Source: Palsa-504 sp963756575
Lineage (GTDB): Bacteria > Actinomycetota > Actinomycetes > Streptosporangiales > Streptosporangiaceae
Assembly: GCA_963756575.1 (NCBI GenBank)
Contig: CAVWOM010000021.1
Location: 496,001-560,000, forward strand
Reading direction: 5' to 3'
DNA: 64,000 nt
A model generated the notes under the pieces. It was not told where the DNA came from and ran no database searches. It worked only from the letters and a program-made list of their open reading frames with translations. Positions 1-10,534 of this stretch are shown in pieces (the stretch's first letter is position 1; every line of letters begins with the position of its first letter). Position numbers and translations under genes: made by a program.

Positions 1-1
1 C

Positions 2-1225
2 GAGAACATCATGCTGGGACGACGGCAGTCACGCACTCCGTTCGGTATCGCCTGGGGCGACGTGCGGCGGCGGGCGGCCGAGGTCTTGCGGCGCCTCAAC
101 CTGGATTATGACCCCAATACCCTGGTCGGCAAGCTCCGCCCGGACCAGCAGCAGATGGTGGAGATCGCCCGGGTGCTGGCCACCGACGCCCGGATCCTCA
201 TCCTGGACGAGCCCACCAGCTCGCTCACCGATGACCAGGCCGGCGCGCTGTTCACGGTGATCAGGCGGCTGCGCACCCAGGGCGTGGCCATCATCTTCGT
301 CTCGCACCGGCTGGACGAGGTGATGGGCCTGGTGGACGAGCTCACCATCTTGCGCGACGGCCTCACCGTGTGCAGCGCCCCGATCGCCGAGTTCACCCCG
401 GACCGGATCATCGAGGAGATGGTGGGCAAGCGCCTGCTCGAGCAGCGCCGCGACGACGAGGAGGCCGCCGCGGTGGCGCGTGACCGGGACCGGACCGGCC
501 AGCCGGTGCTGCGGGTTCGCGGCCTGACCGTTCCCGGCCGCGTCCACGGCGTCGACCTCGAAGTACGCCCGGGAGAGATCGTCGGCCTGGCCGGCCTGGT
601 CGGCGCCGGGCGCTCGGAGCTGCTCGAGGCGATCTTCGGCGCCGCCCCGCGCAGCGAGGGCACCGTGGAGATGTTCGGCCAGGTCATCGACACCGCCACG
701 CCGCGCGCGGCGATCGCGGCCGGGCTCGGCTACCTGCCGCCGGACCGCAAGAGCGCCGGGCTCATCCTCAGCATGACCGTGCGGCAGAACCTGACCATGG
801 TCAGCACGCTCGGCAAGAGAAGGATCACCACCCCCCGGGCCGGCCCCGAGAACGCCGTGATGGACCGGGCCGTCACCTCCATGCACCTGCGCGCCGCCTC
901 GCCCAACGCGGCGGCCGGCACGCTGTCCGGCGGCAACCAGCAGAAGGTGGCGCTGGGCAAGTGGCTGGCCCGGCAGCCCCGGTGCCTGCTCCTGGACGAG
1001 CCCACCCGCGGCGTGGACGCCGCGGCCAAGGAGGAGATCCACCGCATCTTGCGGGAATCGACCGCGTCCGGGCTGGCCATGCTGGTCAGCTCGTCGGAGT
1101 ACGACGAGCTGCTCGCGCTCTGCGACCGGATCCTGGTCGCGTTCCGCGGCCGCCTGGTCGCGTCCCTGTCCGCCGCCCAGGCCGACCAGGCCACGATCGC
1201 GCGCTTCGCGGGAGGCTACTCATGA
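2..1225 (+). CDS. Sugar-type (CUT2) ABC transporter ATP-binding protein, 5' partial
   Basis: This is the C-terminal four fifths of a duplicated RbsA/MglA-type ATPase. The frame is open to the window edge, so the true start and the first Walker A lie upstream. The first domain shows the degenerate signature PDQQQMVEIARVL and Walker B ILILDEPTSSL. The second has the family's lysine-less P-loop GLVGAGRSEL, the signature LSGGNQQKVALGKW and Walker B LLLDEPTRGVD. It overlaps the permease start by 4 bp (ATGA). It should energise uptake of a small sugar-like or, from context, aromatic solute on the cytoplasmic face of the membrane. The solute-binding protein is not in the window. The substrate is inferred only from neighbours. 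Confidence 0.93.
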   Translation, partial: ENIMLGRRQSRTPFGIAWGDVRRRAAEVLRRLNLDYDPNTLVGKLRPDQQQMVEIARVLATDARILILDEPTSSLTDDQAGALFTVIRRLRTQGVAIIFVSHRLDEVMGLVDELTILRDGLTVCSAPIAEFTPDRIIEEMVGKRLLEQRRDDEEAAAVARDRDRTGQPVLRVRGLTVPGRVHGVDLEVRPGEIVGLAGLVGAGRSELLEAIFGAAPRSEGTVEMFGQVIDTATPRAAIAAGLGYLPPDRKSAGLILSMTVRQNLTMVSTLGKRRITTPRAGPENAVMDRAVTSMHLRAASPNAAAGTLSGGNQQKVALGKWLARQPRCLLLDEPTRGVDAAAKEEIHRILRESTASGLAMLVSSSEYDELLALCDRILVAFRGRLVASLSAAQADQATIARFAGGYS

Positions 1226-2331
1226 CAGCAGACAGCGCCTCCCCGCCCGGGGCCGCCCAGCCCGGGACCGCCCAGCCGAGCACCGCGGGACGCCTGGCCC
1301 TGGCCGCCTGGCGCGGCACCCGCCTGTTCCGGCCGATCCTCGCGCTGACGATCCTGCTCTTCATTATCCTCGCCACCACGCAAAGCGGCTTCCTCACCGG
1401 GGCGAACATCCAGAACCTGTTCACCGGGGTGTCCGCGTTGTGGATCATCAGCCTGGGCATGACGTTCGTCCTGATCACCGCGGGCGCCGACCTGTCGGTC
1501 AGCGCGATCTCGGCGCTCTGCGGCATCTTCCTGGCCAAGATCATCTCCGGCGGGGTGCCCGGCTGGCCCGCCGTGCTGCTCACCCTGATCTTCGGGTCGG
1601 TGCTTGGCGCGGTCGTCAACGGCGGGCTGATCGGCCGGTTCCGGCTGTCGTTCTTCGTCGTGACGCTGGCCTCGATGACCGGCCTGACCGGCGCGGTGAA
1701 CCTGTGGTCGGGCACCCAGTCGTTCACCGTGAGCTCGCCCGTCGCCCTGGATATCGGCGTCAACGCCATCCTCGGCGTGCCCGCGCCGATCTGGATCATG
1801 ATCATCGCGTTCGCCCTCAGCCTGTGGCTGCAGCGCTGGACCTACTTCGGCCGGGACGTCTACGCGGTCGGCGGCAGCCTCAAGGCGGCCCGGCTGTCCG
1901 GCGTCCGGACCACCCGCACGCTGATCGTCGTGTACGGGATCTCGGCCTTCTGCGCCGCCATCGCCGGGATCATCACGGTGGGCCGGATCGGCGTGGCCGC
2001 CCCCAACGTCGACGCCAACCTGCCGCTCCAGGCGATCGCGGCCGTCCTGCTCGGCGGGACCAGCCTGGTCGGCGGGTCCGGCGGTGTCGGCGGCACCGTC
2101 CTGGGCGTGATCTTCCTCGGCATGCTGCAGAACGGGCTCTCCATCGCCGGGGTGCCGAGCTTCTGGCAGCAGGTGGTGACCGGCATCATCCTGGTCCTGG
2201 CCGTCCTCGGTGATCACCTGGGTATCATCGGCGACCGGCTGCGCCGCCGCCGTCGCACCGACGCGGATCAGCCCGGTGCCGCCGTGGCGGCAGAACCGGA
2301 AATACTGCCCACGACGGCTCCCGAAAGGTAA
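1222..2331 (+). CDS. CUT2-family ABC transporter permease (RbsC-like)
   Basis: A 369-residue integral membrane permease with a short Ala/Pro-rich cytoplasmic N-terminus, then about ten hydrophobic segments, including the family block around GADLSVSAISAL and the Gly-rich loop ending LLGGTSLVGGSGG. The start is the ATG inside the ATGA overlap with the ATPase. An in-frame upstream extension is only the ATPase's shadow. The gene ends 4 bp before the dioxygenase start, so transporter and ring-cleavage genes are almost certainly one transcript. This suggests the imported solute is an aromatic compound or aromatic glycoside (inference). Confidence 0.93.
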   Translation: MTADSASPPGAAQPGTAQPSTAGRLALAAWRGTRLFRPILALTILLFIILATTQSGFLTGANIQNLFTGVSALWIISLGMTFVLITAGADLSVSAISALCGIFLAKIISGGVPGWPAVLLTLIFGSVLGAVVNGGLIGRFRLSFFVVTLASMTGLTGAVNLWSGTQSFTVSSPVALDIGVNAILGVPAPIWIMIIAFALSLWLQRWTYFGRDVYAVGGSLKAARLSGVRTTRTLIVVYGISAFCAAIAGIITVGRIGVAAPNVDANLPLQAIAAVLLGGTSLVGGSGGVGGTVLGVIFLGMLQNGLSIAGVPSFWQQVVTGIILVLAVLGDHLGIIGDRLRRRRRTDADQPGAAVAAEPEILPTTAPER

Positions 2332-2335
2332 CCGC

Positions 2336-3157
2336 ATGGCCGAGATCGTCGCCGCGGTGGGCGTACCGCACACCCCGGCTTTCCCGTCCCTCGTCGCCCG
2401 CGAGGGCCCCGGCAGCGAGACCGCGCAGCTGTACGGGCGGATCAGGTCGCACCTGGCGGAAGCGGACGTCCTGGTGATGTTCGACTCCGACCACCTGAAC
2501 ACGTTCTTCTTCGACAACCTGCCCGCCCTCGCCGTCCCCGTAGCCGAATCGGCCACCGGCACCAACGACGGCACCCCGGGCCTGAACAACCGGACCGTGC
2601 CGCTGGCCGCCGGACTCGGCGCGGACGTCCTGTCCGGGCTGACCGAGAAGGGCTACTACCCCTCCCGCACCGCCCGGCTGTCCCTGGACCACTCGGTCAT
2701 GGTGCCGCTGCATTTCCTCGACCCCGGCGAACAGCTGACGCTGCTGCCGATCTACCTCAATGGCCTGGCGCCCCCACTCCCCAACGCTCGCACCTGCCAG
2801 GCGCTTGGGTCCGACGTGCGGGCCATCGTCGAGGCCTGGGACAGCCCGCTGAAGGTGGCCCTGGTGGCCAGCGGCAGCTTCTCCCTCGAGGTCGGCGGTC
2901 CGCGCATCGCCGACAACGCGATCGCGGGCGTCCCCGACCCCGAGTGGGTGCAGCACGTCAGCCAGCGGCTCAGGAAAGGCCAGGCCGCCGAGCTGGTCGC
3001 CGAGGCCACCACCGACCGGATGCGAGCGGCCGGCAACGTCGGCGGCGAACTGCTGAACTGGATCGCCCTGCTCGGCGCCGTCGGCGACCGCCCGGTCGAG
3101 GTGCTGGAGCAGCAGGCGCACCTCGGACATTCGTACGCCGCGTGGACCTGGAGCTGA
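2336..3157 (+). CDS. Class III extradiol ring-cleavage dioxygenase, LigB-like catalytic subunit
   Basis: A 273-residue protein of the LigB/protocatechuate 4,5-dioxygenase beta family, Fe(II) enzymes that open catechol-type rings next to the hydroxyls. Expected ligands are visible: His12 in GVPHTP, His53 in FDSDHLN, and a late Glu in NVGGELLNW. The catalytic-type His lies in LDHSVMVPLHFL. The length matches single-domain LigB proteins. The next gene encodes a LigA-like small subunit 9 bp downstream. The ATG was chosen because it follows the permease stop and restores the family N-terminus. Protocatechuate, gallate or a related diol are possible substrates and cannot be separated here. Confidence 0.9.
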   Translation: MAEIVAAVGVPHTPAFPSLVAREGPGSETAQLYGRIRSHLAEADVLVMFDSDHLNTFFFDNLPALAVPVAESATGTNDGTPGLNNRTVPLAAGLGADVLSGLTEKGYYPSRTARLSLDHSVMVPLHFLDPGEQLTLLPIYLNGLAPPLPNARTCQALGSDVRAIVEAWDSPLKVALVASGSFSLEVGGPRIADNAIAGVPDPEWVQHVSQRLRKGQAAELVAEATTDRMRAAGNVGGELLNWIALLGAVGDRPVEVLEQQAHLGHSYAAWTWS

Positions 3158-3166
3158 AAGTAGAAC

Positions 3167-3445
3167 ATGGGCGCCTACGAGATCGACCTGTTCAACCACA
3201 ACCTCTCCGTCGACCCGCAGTTCCGGGCCGGGATCCTGGCCGGGGACGAACGGGCCTGGAGCTCCGTGGAACTCACCCCGGACGAGCGCGCCGCGCTGGA
3301 AAGCGTCGACGTGGCCTGGCTGTACGCGCACGGGGCGAACGACTTCCTGCTGCACAACCTGTTCCGGTTCGGCGTCGGCGGGGTGACCATCGAGCACTAC
3401 GTGCGCGGCATCAAGGCCCACCTCACCAGCCCGGAAGCCGGCTGA
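3167..3445 (+). CDS. LigA-like small subunit of extradiol dioxygenase
   Basis: A 92-residue helical protein matching the LigA alpha-subunit family that caps the active site of LigB-type dioxygenases. Characteristic stretches are YEIDLFNHNL near the N-terminus and GANDFLLHNLFRFG before the C-terminus. It directly follows the LigB-like gene and presumably forms an alpha/beta complex with it. Its last 23 bp overlap the 3' end of the convergent IclR regulator gene. Downstream enzymes of the 4,5-cleavage pathway (LigC, LigI, LigJ types) are not in the window. Confidence 0.87.
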   Translation: MGAYEIDLFNHNLSVDPQFRAGILAGDERAWSSVELTPDERAALESVDVAWLYAHGANDFLLHNLFRFGVGGVTIEHYVRGIKAHLTSPEAG

Positions 3446-4178
3446 TGATGTCCGACCTGATCGCTTCCACCGTCTCGGTCAGCGCCGGGAGCAGGTCGGC
3501 GACCTTGCCCCGGCTGAACCGCACCGTCGGCGCGGAGATCGTCACCGCGGCGATAGCGGAACCATTCACCCCGCGCACGGCCATGCCGACCGCGACCACG
3601 CCGCGCTCGCTCTCCTGGACGTTGGTGCCGAACCCCTGCCGCCGCACCGCCGCGAGCGTCCGCTTCAGCGTGGCCAGGTCGTCGGCGGCGAGCCCGGGAT
3701 GAAGCAGGGCGACCTCCTCGAACGGCAGGTCGGCCAGCAGCACCTTGCCGCCCGAGGTCAGCCGGGCGGCCAGCCTGACGCCGACCCGGCTGCCCACCCG
3801 CAGCGCCTTCTTGGACTCGATCGAGTCGATGAACTGGACGTCGGCGCCGACCCGGATCATCAGGTTGGACGTCTCGCCGGTCTTCTCGGTCAGCCGGACC
3901 AGGTGCGGCCGGGCGATGCCGAGCAGCGCGGTCGCGGAGCTGGGGCCGCCGCCCAGGTCGGCGAACGCGCTGCCGGCCCGGTAGGTGCGGTCGCGGGCTT
4001 GCTCCACGAAGCCGCGGAACCTGAGCATGGAGATGAGCCGGTGCGCGGTGGAGCGGGCCACGCCGAGCTCGGCCGCCGCCTCGCTGACCCGCAGCACGCC
4101 GTCGCGCTTCAGGATCAGCAGCAGCTGCAGCGCGTAGTCGACGGACTGAACGGGATAGGGTGGGGCGTGGTTCTCCAT
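3423..4178 (-). CDS. IclR-family transcriptional regulator
   Basis: A 251-residue regulator with an N-terminal winged helix (VSEAAAELGVARSTAHRLISML, about residues 30-52) and a C-terminal IclR effector domain that probably senses an aromatic ligand. It is divergent from the FAD hydroxylase operon, separated by 59 bp, and its 3' end overlaps the ligA-like gene tail to tail. This places it between the two halves of the aromatic block. IclR proteins commonly control aromatic catabolism, so it is the obvious candidate controller of both operons. The exact ligand is unknown. Confidence 0.93.
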   Translation of the reverse strand: MENHAPPYPVQSVDYALQLLLILKRDGVLRVSEAAAELGVARSTAHRLISMLRFRGFVEQARDRTYRAGSAFADLGGGPSSATALLGIARPHLVRLTEKTGETSNLMIRVGADVQFIDSIESKKALRVGSRVGVRLAARLTSGGKVLLADLPFEEVALLHPGLAADDLATLKRTLAAVRRQGFGTNVQESERGVVAVGMAVRGVNGSAIAAVTISAPTVRFSRGKVADLLPALTETVEAIRSDIISRLPGW

Positions 4179-4237
4179 TACAGAACTATAACTGCAAACT
4201 GTTCCGCTCTGCGCTATTCGGTTCTAGCGTAGTGAGC
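4179..4237. promoter_or_regulatory. Divergent promoter/operator between IclR gene and hydroxylase operon
   Basis: This 59-bp AT-richer spacer separates the divergent start codons. It contains the inverted pentamer AGAAC (4182-4186) and GTTCT (4221-4225), and a nested GAAC (4183-4186)/GTTC (4201-4204) pair. It also carries the direct repeat AACTGCAAACTG. These are plausible IclR half-sites and both promoters must lie here. The symmetry is modest and no factor was tested. Confidence 0.4.
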
Positions 4238-5431
4238 ATGCCATCAGACGTACTTCCCGAGACGCTGGTCGTCGGCGGCGGCATCGGGGGGCTCTCGGCC
4301 GCGCTGTGCCTCGCGCTCCGGGGCGGCGCCGTGACCCTGGTCGAGCGCTCGAAGAGCTTCGCCGAGGTGGGCGCGGGTATCCAGCTGGCCCCGAACGCGA
4401 CCCGCATTCTCGCCAGGCTAGGCGTGCTCGAGAAGATCCTGCCGGTCGCCGTGCTGCCCCGGCGCCTGGTCCTGGCCGACGCGATAAACGACCGCGAGCT
4501 CACCTCGCTCGACCTGACCGACTTCCCCGCCAGGTACGGCGCGCCCTACCTGGTGCTGCACCGCAACGACCTGCTCAGCGCCCTCCTGGAAAGCTGCGAG
4601 CGAGCCGGCGTGAAACTGCACACCAACGCTTACGTCACCACGCTCGAGGACACCGGCGACGGCGTGGTAGCCGCGTGCGCCGACGGCCGCGAGTTCCGGG
4701 CCGGCGTCGCCATCGGCGCCGACGGGCTGCACTCGCGGATCAGGAAGCTCTTCGCCGACGACGAGCCGGTCAACTCTGGCTTCGTGGCCTACCGCGGCGC
4801 GGTCCCGATGGAGCAGGTCGAGCGGCACGCCGACCTGCGCGACGTGGTCGCCTGGCTCGGGCCCGGCCTGCACCTGGTGCAGTACCCGCTGCGCTCCGGC
4901 CGGATGTACAACCAGGTCGCGGTGTTCCGTAGCCAGTCATTCCGGCGCGGAGATCCCGACTACGGCAACCCGCGGGAGCTGACGGAGGCCTTCGCCGGCT
5001 GCAGCGAGCACGTCCGGGAGTCGCTCGGCACGCTCAGCATCGACAACCGCTGGCCGATGCTCGACCGGCCGCCGATACCGGGCTGGGCCTACGGCCGGCT
5101 GGCCCTGCTCGGCGACGCCGCCCACCCCATGCTCCAGTACCTGGCCCAGGGGGCCTGCCAGGCCCTGGAGGACGCCGACGCGCTGGCCGGGGAAATGGCC
5201 GCGGCGGCCCAGGCGGGGCGGCCGCCCGCCGAGGGGCTGACCCGTTACGCGGCGCGCCGCGCCCCGCGCGCGATGCGCGTGCAGCGTACCGCCCGCACCT
5301 GGGGGGAGATCTGGCATGTGGACGGCGTGGCCAAGCTGATCCGGGACGAGCTGCTGCTGGACCGGGATATGGCCGACCATAAACATGTGGCGTGGCTCTA
5401 CGCGGCCTCGCCGGAAGGGAGCGCGTCATGA
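4238..5431 (+). CDS. FAD-dependent aromatic hydroxylase (salicylate / 3-hydroxybenzoate hydroxylase-like)
   Basis: A 397-residue class A flavoprotein monooxygenase. It has the FAD fingerprint VVGGGIGGLSAAL near the N-terminus, the DG motif in GADGLHSRIR, and the ribose-binding GDAAHPMLQY motif near residue 290. It starts with ATG at 4238; longer in-frame starts would run into the promoter. It overlaps the gentisate dioxygenase start by 4 bp. In this context it most likely makes gentisate from 3-hydroxybenzoate or salicylate using NAD(P)H and O2. Regiospecificity cannot be read from sequence. Confidence 0.88.
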   Translation: MPSDVLPETLVVGGGIGGLSAALCLALRGGAVTLVERSKSFAEVGAGIQLAPNATRILARLGVLEKILPVAVLPRRLVLADAINDRELTSLDLTDFPARYGAPYLVLHRNDLLSALLESCERAGVKLHTNAYVTTLEDTGDGVVAACADGREFRAGVAIGADGLHSRIRKLFADDEPVNSGFVAYRGAVPMEQVERHADLRDVVAWLGPGLHLVQYPLRSGRMYNQVAVFRSQSFRRGDPDYGNPRELTEAFAGCSEHVRESLGTLSIDNRWPMLDRPPIPGWAYGRLALLGDAAHPMLQYLAQGACQALEDADALAGEMAAAAQAGRPPAEGLTRYAARRAPRAMRVQRTARTWGEIWHVDGVAKLIRDELLLDRDMADHKHVAWLYAASPEGSAS

Positions 5432-6501
5432 CCGACGTGATAGACGAGGGCGCCCTGCGGCGCCTGTACGACGACTTCGCCGCGGCCGACCTGAAGCCGC
5501 TGTGGACCGTGATCGGCAACATCCAGCCCGAGTTCCCCCAGCCCGATGCCCTCCCGTACCGCTGGGCCTGGGCCGACCTGCTCCCGCTGGCCGAACGGGC
5601 CGGGGACCTGGTGCCGGTCGGGCGCGGCGGCGAGCGCCGCGCCATCGCGCTGGCCAACCCGGGCCTGGGCGGCCAGCCGTTCGCCACCCCCACGCTGTGG
5701 GCCGCGATCCAGTACCTCGGCGCGGGCGAGGTCGCCCCGTCGCACCGGCACGCGCAGGGCGCGTTCCGGTTCGTCGTCCGCGGCGAGGCGGTCTGGACCG
5801 TGGTGAACGGCGACCCGGTGCAGATGCGGGCCGGGGACCTCCTGCTCACCCCCTCGATGCACTGGCACGGCCACCACCACGTCGGGGACGAGCCGATGGC
5901 CTGGCTCGACGGCCTGGACATCCCGCTGGTGAAGAAGCTGGACGCCAGCTTCTTCGAGTTCGGCGACGACGGCATCGAGGACAAGGCGACCCCGGACAAG
6001 TCCCGCTCGGAGCGGCTGTGGGCCCACGCGGGCCGCCGTCCCCTCTCGGCGTTGGAAAACAAGCCAGATTCCCCCCTCATGGCCTACCGCTGGGCCGACA
6101 CCGACGCGGCGCTGGCCGCCCAGCTCGAGCTGGAGGACGAGGGCTACCCGGGCGTGTACGAGCCCGGGCACGCGGCCCTGCGGTTCACCAACCCGATGAC
6201 CGGCGGGGACGCCCTGCCCACGCTGCGCACCGAGATGCACCGGCTGCGCGCCGGGACCTCCACCAGCACCCAGCGCAGCACCGGCTCGGCGGTCTGGCAG
6301 GTGTTCCGCGGCCGCGGCTCGGCCGAACTGGCCGGTAACCAGTTCGAGCTGGCCGAGGGCGACCTGATCACCGTGCCGTCCTGGGCGCCGCTGCGCTTCA
6401 CCGCCGACACCCAGCTCGACCTGTTCACCTTCAACGACCACCGCATCCTCGAGGCCCTGAACCTCTACCGGGCCGCGGTCACCGAAGCGCGACGCCCGTG
6501 A
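5428..6501 (+). CDS. Gentisate 1,2-dioxygenase (bicupin)
   Basis: A 357-residue bicupin. The first cupin carries the metal-binding histidines in SHRHAQGAFRFVV and the cluster HWHGHHHVGDEP. The second cupin near residues 260-340 is degenerate, as is usual in this family. The enzyme opens gentisate between C1 and C2 to give maleylpyruvate. The gene is embedded in ATGA and GTGA overlaps with the hydroxylase upstream and the isomerase downstream, which is the expected pathway order. Length and motif spacing agree with actinobacterial and proteobacterial gentisate dioxygenases. Confidence 0.92.
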   Translation: MTDVIDEGALRRLYDDFAAADLKPLWTVIGNIQPEFPQPDALPYRWAWADLLPLAERAGDLVPVGRGGERRAIALANPGLGGQPFATPTLWAAIQYLGAGEVAPSHRHAQGAFRFVVRGEAVWTVVNGDPVQMRAGDLLLTPSMHWHGHHHVGDEPMAWLDGLDIPLVKKLDASFFEFGDDGIEDKATPDKSRSERLWAHAGRRPLSALENKPDSPLMAYRWADTDAALAAQLELEDEGYPGVYEPGHAALRFTNPMTGGDALPTLRTEMHRLRAGTSTSTQRSTGSAVWQVFRGRGSAELAGNQFELAEGDLITVPSWAPLRFTADTQLDLFTFNDHRILEALNLYRAAVTEARRP

Positions 6502-7217
6502 CCGAGCTGCCCGACTGGGAGACCCTGGCGAGCTGGGCGGCGGCCGGCCAGGACCACGTCGAGCTCGCCGCCGCGCGCCTGGAACCCGCCCAGGTCGCCG
6601 AGCCGTCCCGGCTGCCCGGCTGGACCCGCGGGCACGTGCTGGCCCACCTGTCCCGCAACGCCGACGCGCTGGTCAACCTGCTCACCTGGGCCCGCACCGG
6701 CACCGAGGCGCGGATGTACGCGTCCCCGACCGAACGCGCGGACGGCATCGAGGCGGGCGCCTACCGCGCGCTGCCCGAGCAGCTCGCTGACCTGTCCGCC
6801 GCCGACCAGCGGTTCACCGCCGCCGCGGCCGCCGTTCCCGCTGACCGCCGGGAGTTCACGGTCCTGTCCGCGCAGGGCCGCGAGATCCCGGCCCGCGAGG
6901 TCCCCTGGCTGCGAGTCCGCGAGGCCTGGCTGCACCTGGTCGATCTCGACGTGGCCTTCGAGGTCGACGACATACCCGCCGACGTCGCCTGGACCCTGGC
7001 CGCCGACGTGGCCGGGTGGATGTCCTCCCGCACCCCGGTCACGGCGGAACTGCGGGCGGGCGGCCGGCCGGACCCCATCAAGCTCGGCCAGGGCGAGAAA
7101 GCCGCCGTCGTCGAAGGCACGCCGCAGCGGATCGCGGGCTGGCTGACCGGCCGGGTCCCGGACCGGGCCGGCCTGGCCGTCACCGGCCAGCTGGATGACC
7201 TGCCACGCTGGCTCTAA
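6498..7217 (+). CDS. Mycothiol-dependent maleylpyruvate isomerase
   Basis: A 239-residue DinB-like four-helix protein of the mycothiol-dependent maleylpyruvate isomerase family. It converts maleylpyruvate to fumarylpyruvate with mycothiol as cofactor. The metal-binding set is visible as His in HVLAHLSRN (about residue 52) and Glu/His in VREAWLHLVDLD (about residues 142-147). The start is a GTG overlapping the dioxygenase stop. A fumarylpyruvate hydrolase would be the next enzyme, but none is present in the window. Confidence 0.9.
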   Translation: MTELPDWETLASWAAAGQDHVELAAARLEPAQVAEPSRLPGWTRGHVLAHLSRNADALVNLLTWARTGTEARMYASPTERADGIEAGAYRALPEQLADLSAADQRFTAAAAAVPADRREFTVLSAQGREIPAREVPWLRVREAWLHLVDLDVAFEVDDIPADVAWTLAADVAGWMSSRTPVTAELRAGGRPDPIKLGQGEKAAVVEGTPQRIAGWLTGRVPDRAGLAVTGQLDDLPRWL

Positions 7218-7230
7218 GGCAAGGAGAGGG

Positions 7231-7935
7231 ATGCAAACCCAGGAACAGCTCATCGCGGCGACCGCCCAGGCCAACCAGGCCCTGGCCGCGAGCGGCCAGT
7301 CGGACATGGTGTGGGGCCACGCCTCCGTCCGCGACCCCCAGGACCGGGGCGTCTGGATGAAGGCGGCGGGCTGGTCGTTCGGCGAGGTCACCGCCGACCG
7401 GGTCGCGCTGGTCTCGCCCGCGGGGGAGGTGCTGGCCGGGAACGGGCCGCGGCACATCGAGTACCCCATCCACACCGAGGTGATGCTGGCCCGGCCCGAC
7501 GTCGGCTGCGTGGTGCACACGCACGCCCCGGCCGCGTGCGCCTTCGCCGCGCTGGACCAGCCGCTGCTCGCGCTCTCCCACGACGGGGTCGAGTTCGCCG
7601 CGCCGCCGATCGGCCGGTTCACCCGCACCGGCAGCCTGATCAGCTCCGCTGACCTCGGGAAAGCCCTGGCCGAGGCGATCGGCGACGGCAACGGCGCCCT
7701 CCTCGCGAGACATGGCCTGGTAACCGTCGGCCCCGATCCCGCCCGGGCGGTCATGCGCGCGGTGCTGCTCGCCCGGGCCTGCTCGGTCCAGCTCCAGGCG
7801 CTGGCGGCGGGGGAGATCAAGACCTGGTCCGACCCGGCCGAGATCGCCCGCAAGCAGGCCGAGGTCTGGCCCGAGTCACAGTACAACGCCGGATATGCCT
7901 ACCTATGCCGGCTGGCGGCCACCCAGTCAATATGA
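7231..7935 (+). CDS. Class II aldolase/adducin-family protein (possible hydroxy-aromatic decarboxylase)
   Basis: A 234-residue zinc-type class II aldolase fold. The first metal pair is in VVHTHAPA and a third His in LLARHGLV. A strong AAGGAGAGG ribosome site precedes the ATG at 7231. Members include fuculose-phosphate aldolase but also dihydroxyphthalate-type decarboxylases of aromatic operons. The second role fits the dioxygenases here better than sugar metabolism. It follows the isomerase by 13 bp and overlaps the next gene by 4 bp. The substrate is unproven. Confidence 0.82.
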   Translation: MQTQEQLIAATAQANQALAASGQSDMVWGHASVRDPQDRGVWMKAAGWSFGEVTADRVALVSPAGEVLAGNGPRHIEYPIHTEVMLARPDVGCVVHTHAPAACAFAALDQPLLALSHDGVEFAAPPIGRFTRTGSLISSADLGKALAEAIGDGNGALLARHGLVTVGPDPARAVMRAVLLARACSVQLQALAAGEIKTWSDPAEIARKQAEVWPESQYNAGYAYLCRLAATQSI

Positions 7936-8806
7936 TCCGGGACATGAGGGAGATAACGGTCGGAGTCGTCGCCCCGGCCTACGTCAACGTCCCGTTGTGG
8001 GTGGCCCAGAAGCGCGGCTTCCTGGAAAACCACGGTCTCGCCGCCACCGAACGCATCCTCGGCACCACCCACGGCACCACCGCCGCGCTCCGCGACGGCA
8101 CGGTGGACATCGCGCTGAGCTCCCCCGAGGGCAGCATCGCCGACGCGCTGGCCGGCGGCCCGCTCCGCGTCGTGGCCGGCCTGATCGACCGCCCGCCGCT
8201 GTCACTTATCGCGCTCGCCCGGCATAAGACGATCACCGACCTGCGCGGCGGCCGGATCGGCACCTCCTCCCTGACCGAGGGCACCCGCCACGTCGCCGAG
8301 CGGATGCTCGCCGCGCACGGGCTGACCTACCCGGCCGACTACGACTTCGCCCTGGAAGGCTCGCACGTCGAGCGGTGGAAGGCGCTGCAGGCCGGCACGA
8401 TCGACGCGGCCCTGCAGATGATCCCGTACGACACGATGGCGGTCGACGCCGGCTTCACCGACCTGGGACCGGTGACCGAGGAATTTGCCCTGAGCACCGT
8501 CTGCGCCCGTCTTCCGGCCGAACGTGACATGCTCTCCGCCTTCCTTCAGGCCCTCGCCGAGGCGACCGGATGGTTCCTCGGCCACGTCGAGGAGTCGGCC
8601 GCGCTGGCGGCGGCGCGCACCTCGGTCGAGCCGCGCTACTCCGTGGCCGCCTGCCAGGCGCTAGCCGCCGACGGCATGCTCGCGAAAGACCAGCGCGCCG
8701 CCCCCGCCGCGCTGGCCGCCGCCGTCCAAGCGCTGCGCTCCAGCGGCCTGATCCCGCCCGACGGGCCCGATCCGCTCGAAATCGCCGTCGACTACTCGTA
8801 CCTGTG

Positions 8807-8807
<1 letters not shown>
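7932..8807 (+). CDS. NMT1/THI5-like periplasmic-binding-fold protein without signal peptide
   Basis: A 291-residue type II periplasmic-binding fold protein, with the usual opening region VPLWVAQKRGFLENHGL and the GTIDAALQMIPYD hinge block. The N-terminus goes straight into the first beta strand. There is no signal peptide or lipobox, so an extracytoplasmic transporter role is doubtful. Some decarboxylases of phthalate catabolism use this fold, so a cytoplasmic enzyme or sensor of an aromatic acid is possible. ATGA overlap with the preceding gene and one-base overlap with the next place it in the operon. The start at 7932 could instead be the ATG at 7944. Confidence 0.75.
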
Positions 8808-10337
<1,530 letters not shown>

Positions 10338-10360
10338 CCCCCCCGCCACAACGCCCCGCC

Positions 10361-10414
10361 GCTACCGCCCGCCGCGCCGCTACCGCCCGCCGCGCCGCTA
10401 CCGCCCGCCGCGCC
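10361..10414. repeat. Three perfect 18-bp tandem repeats
   Basis: Three consecutive copies of GCTACCGCCCGCCGCGCC lie just past the stop of the broken monooxygenase. With the Pro-rich repeat inside that gene, they mark this stretch as prone to slippage. Confidence 0.9.
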
Positions 10415-10429
10415 GCCGCACCAACGCAG

Positions 10430-10534
10430 TGAAACCGGGCTTCCAGCGCGTTCTGGCGCACTCGAACCCGGGTTTCATGCCGTCCTGGCTGACCCCGGAA
10501 CGCCCGCCTGGCGGTGCCAGTGTTACCTGGGTTC
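10430..10534. repeat. Dispersed hairpin repeat, copy A
   Basis: The core 10430-10477 is an imperfect inverted repeat with arms TGAAACCGGGCTT and GAACCCGGGTTTCA. A conserved tail around GCCAGTGTTACCTGG ends near 10534. The same core and tail occur at 50786-50902. It encodes nothing obvious and resembles a REP/MITE-type element. Confidence 0.75.

Noticed and set aside
29..1042. Long minus-strand open frame opposite the ABC ATPase
   Set aside because: It is the GC-bias shadow of the ATPase, with low-complexity Gly/Arg/His composition and no family features. The same applies to similar long antisense frames throughout the window.
961..1221. Upstream extension of the permease frame
   Set aside because: It overlaps the conserved C-terminus of the ATPase. 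The ATG at 1222 in an ATGA overlap is the natural start.
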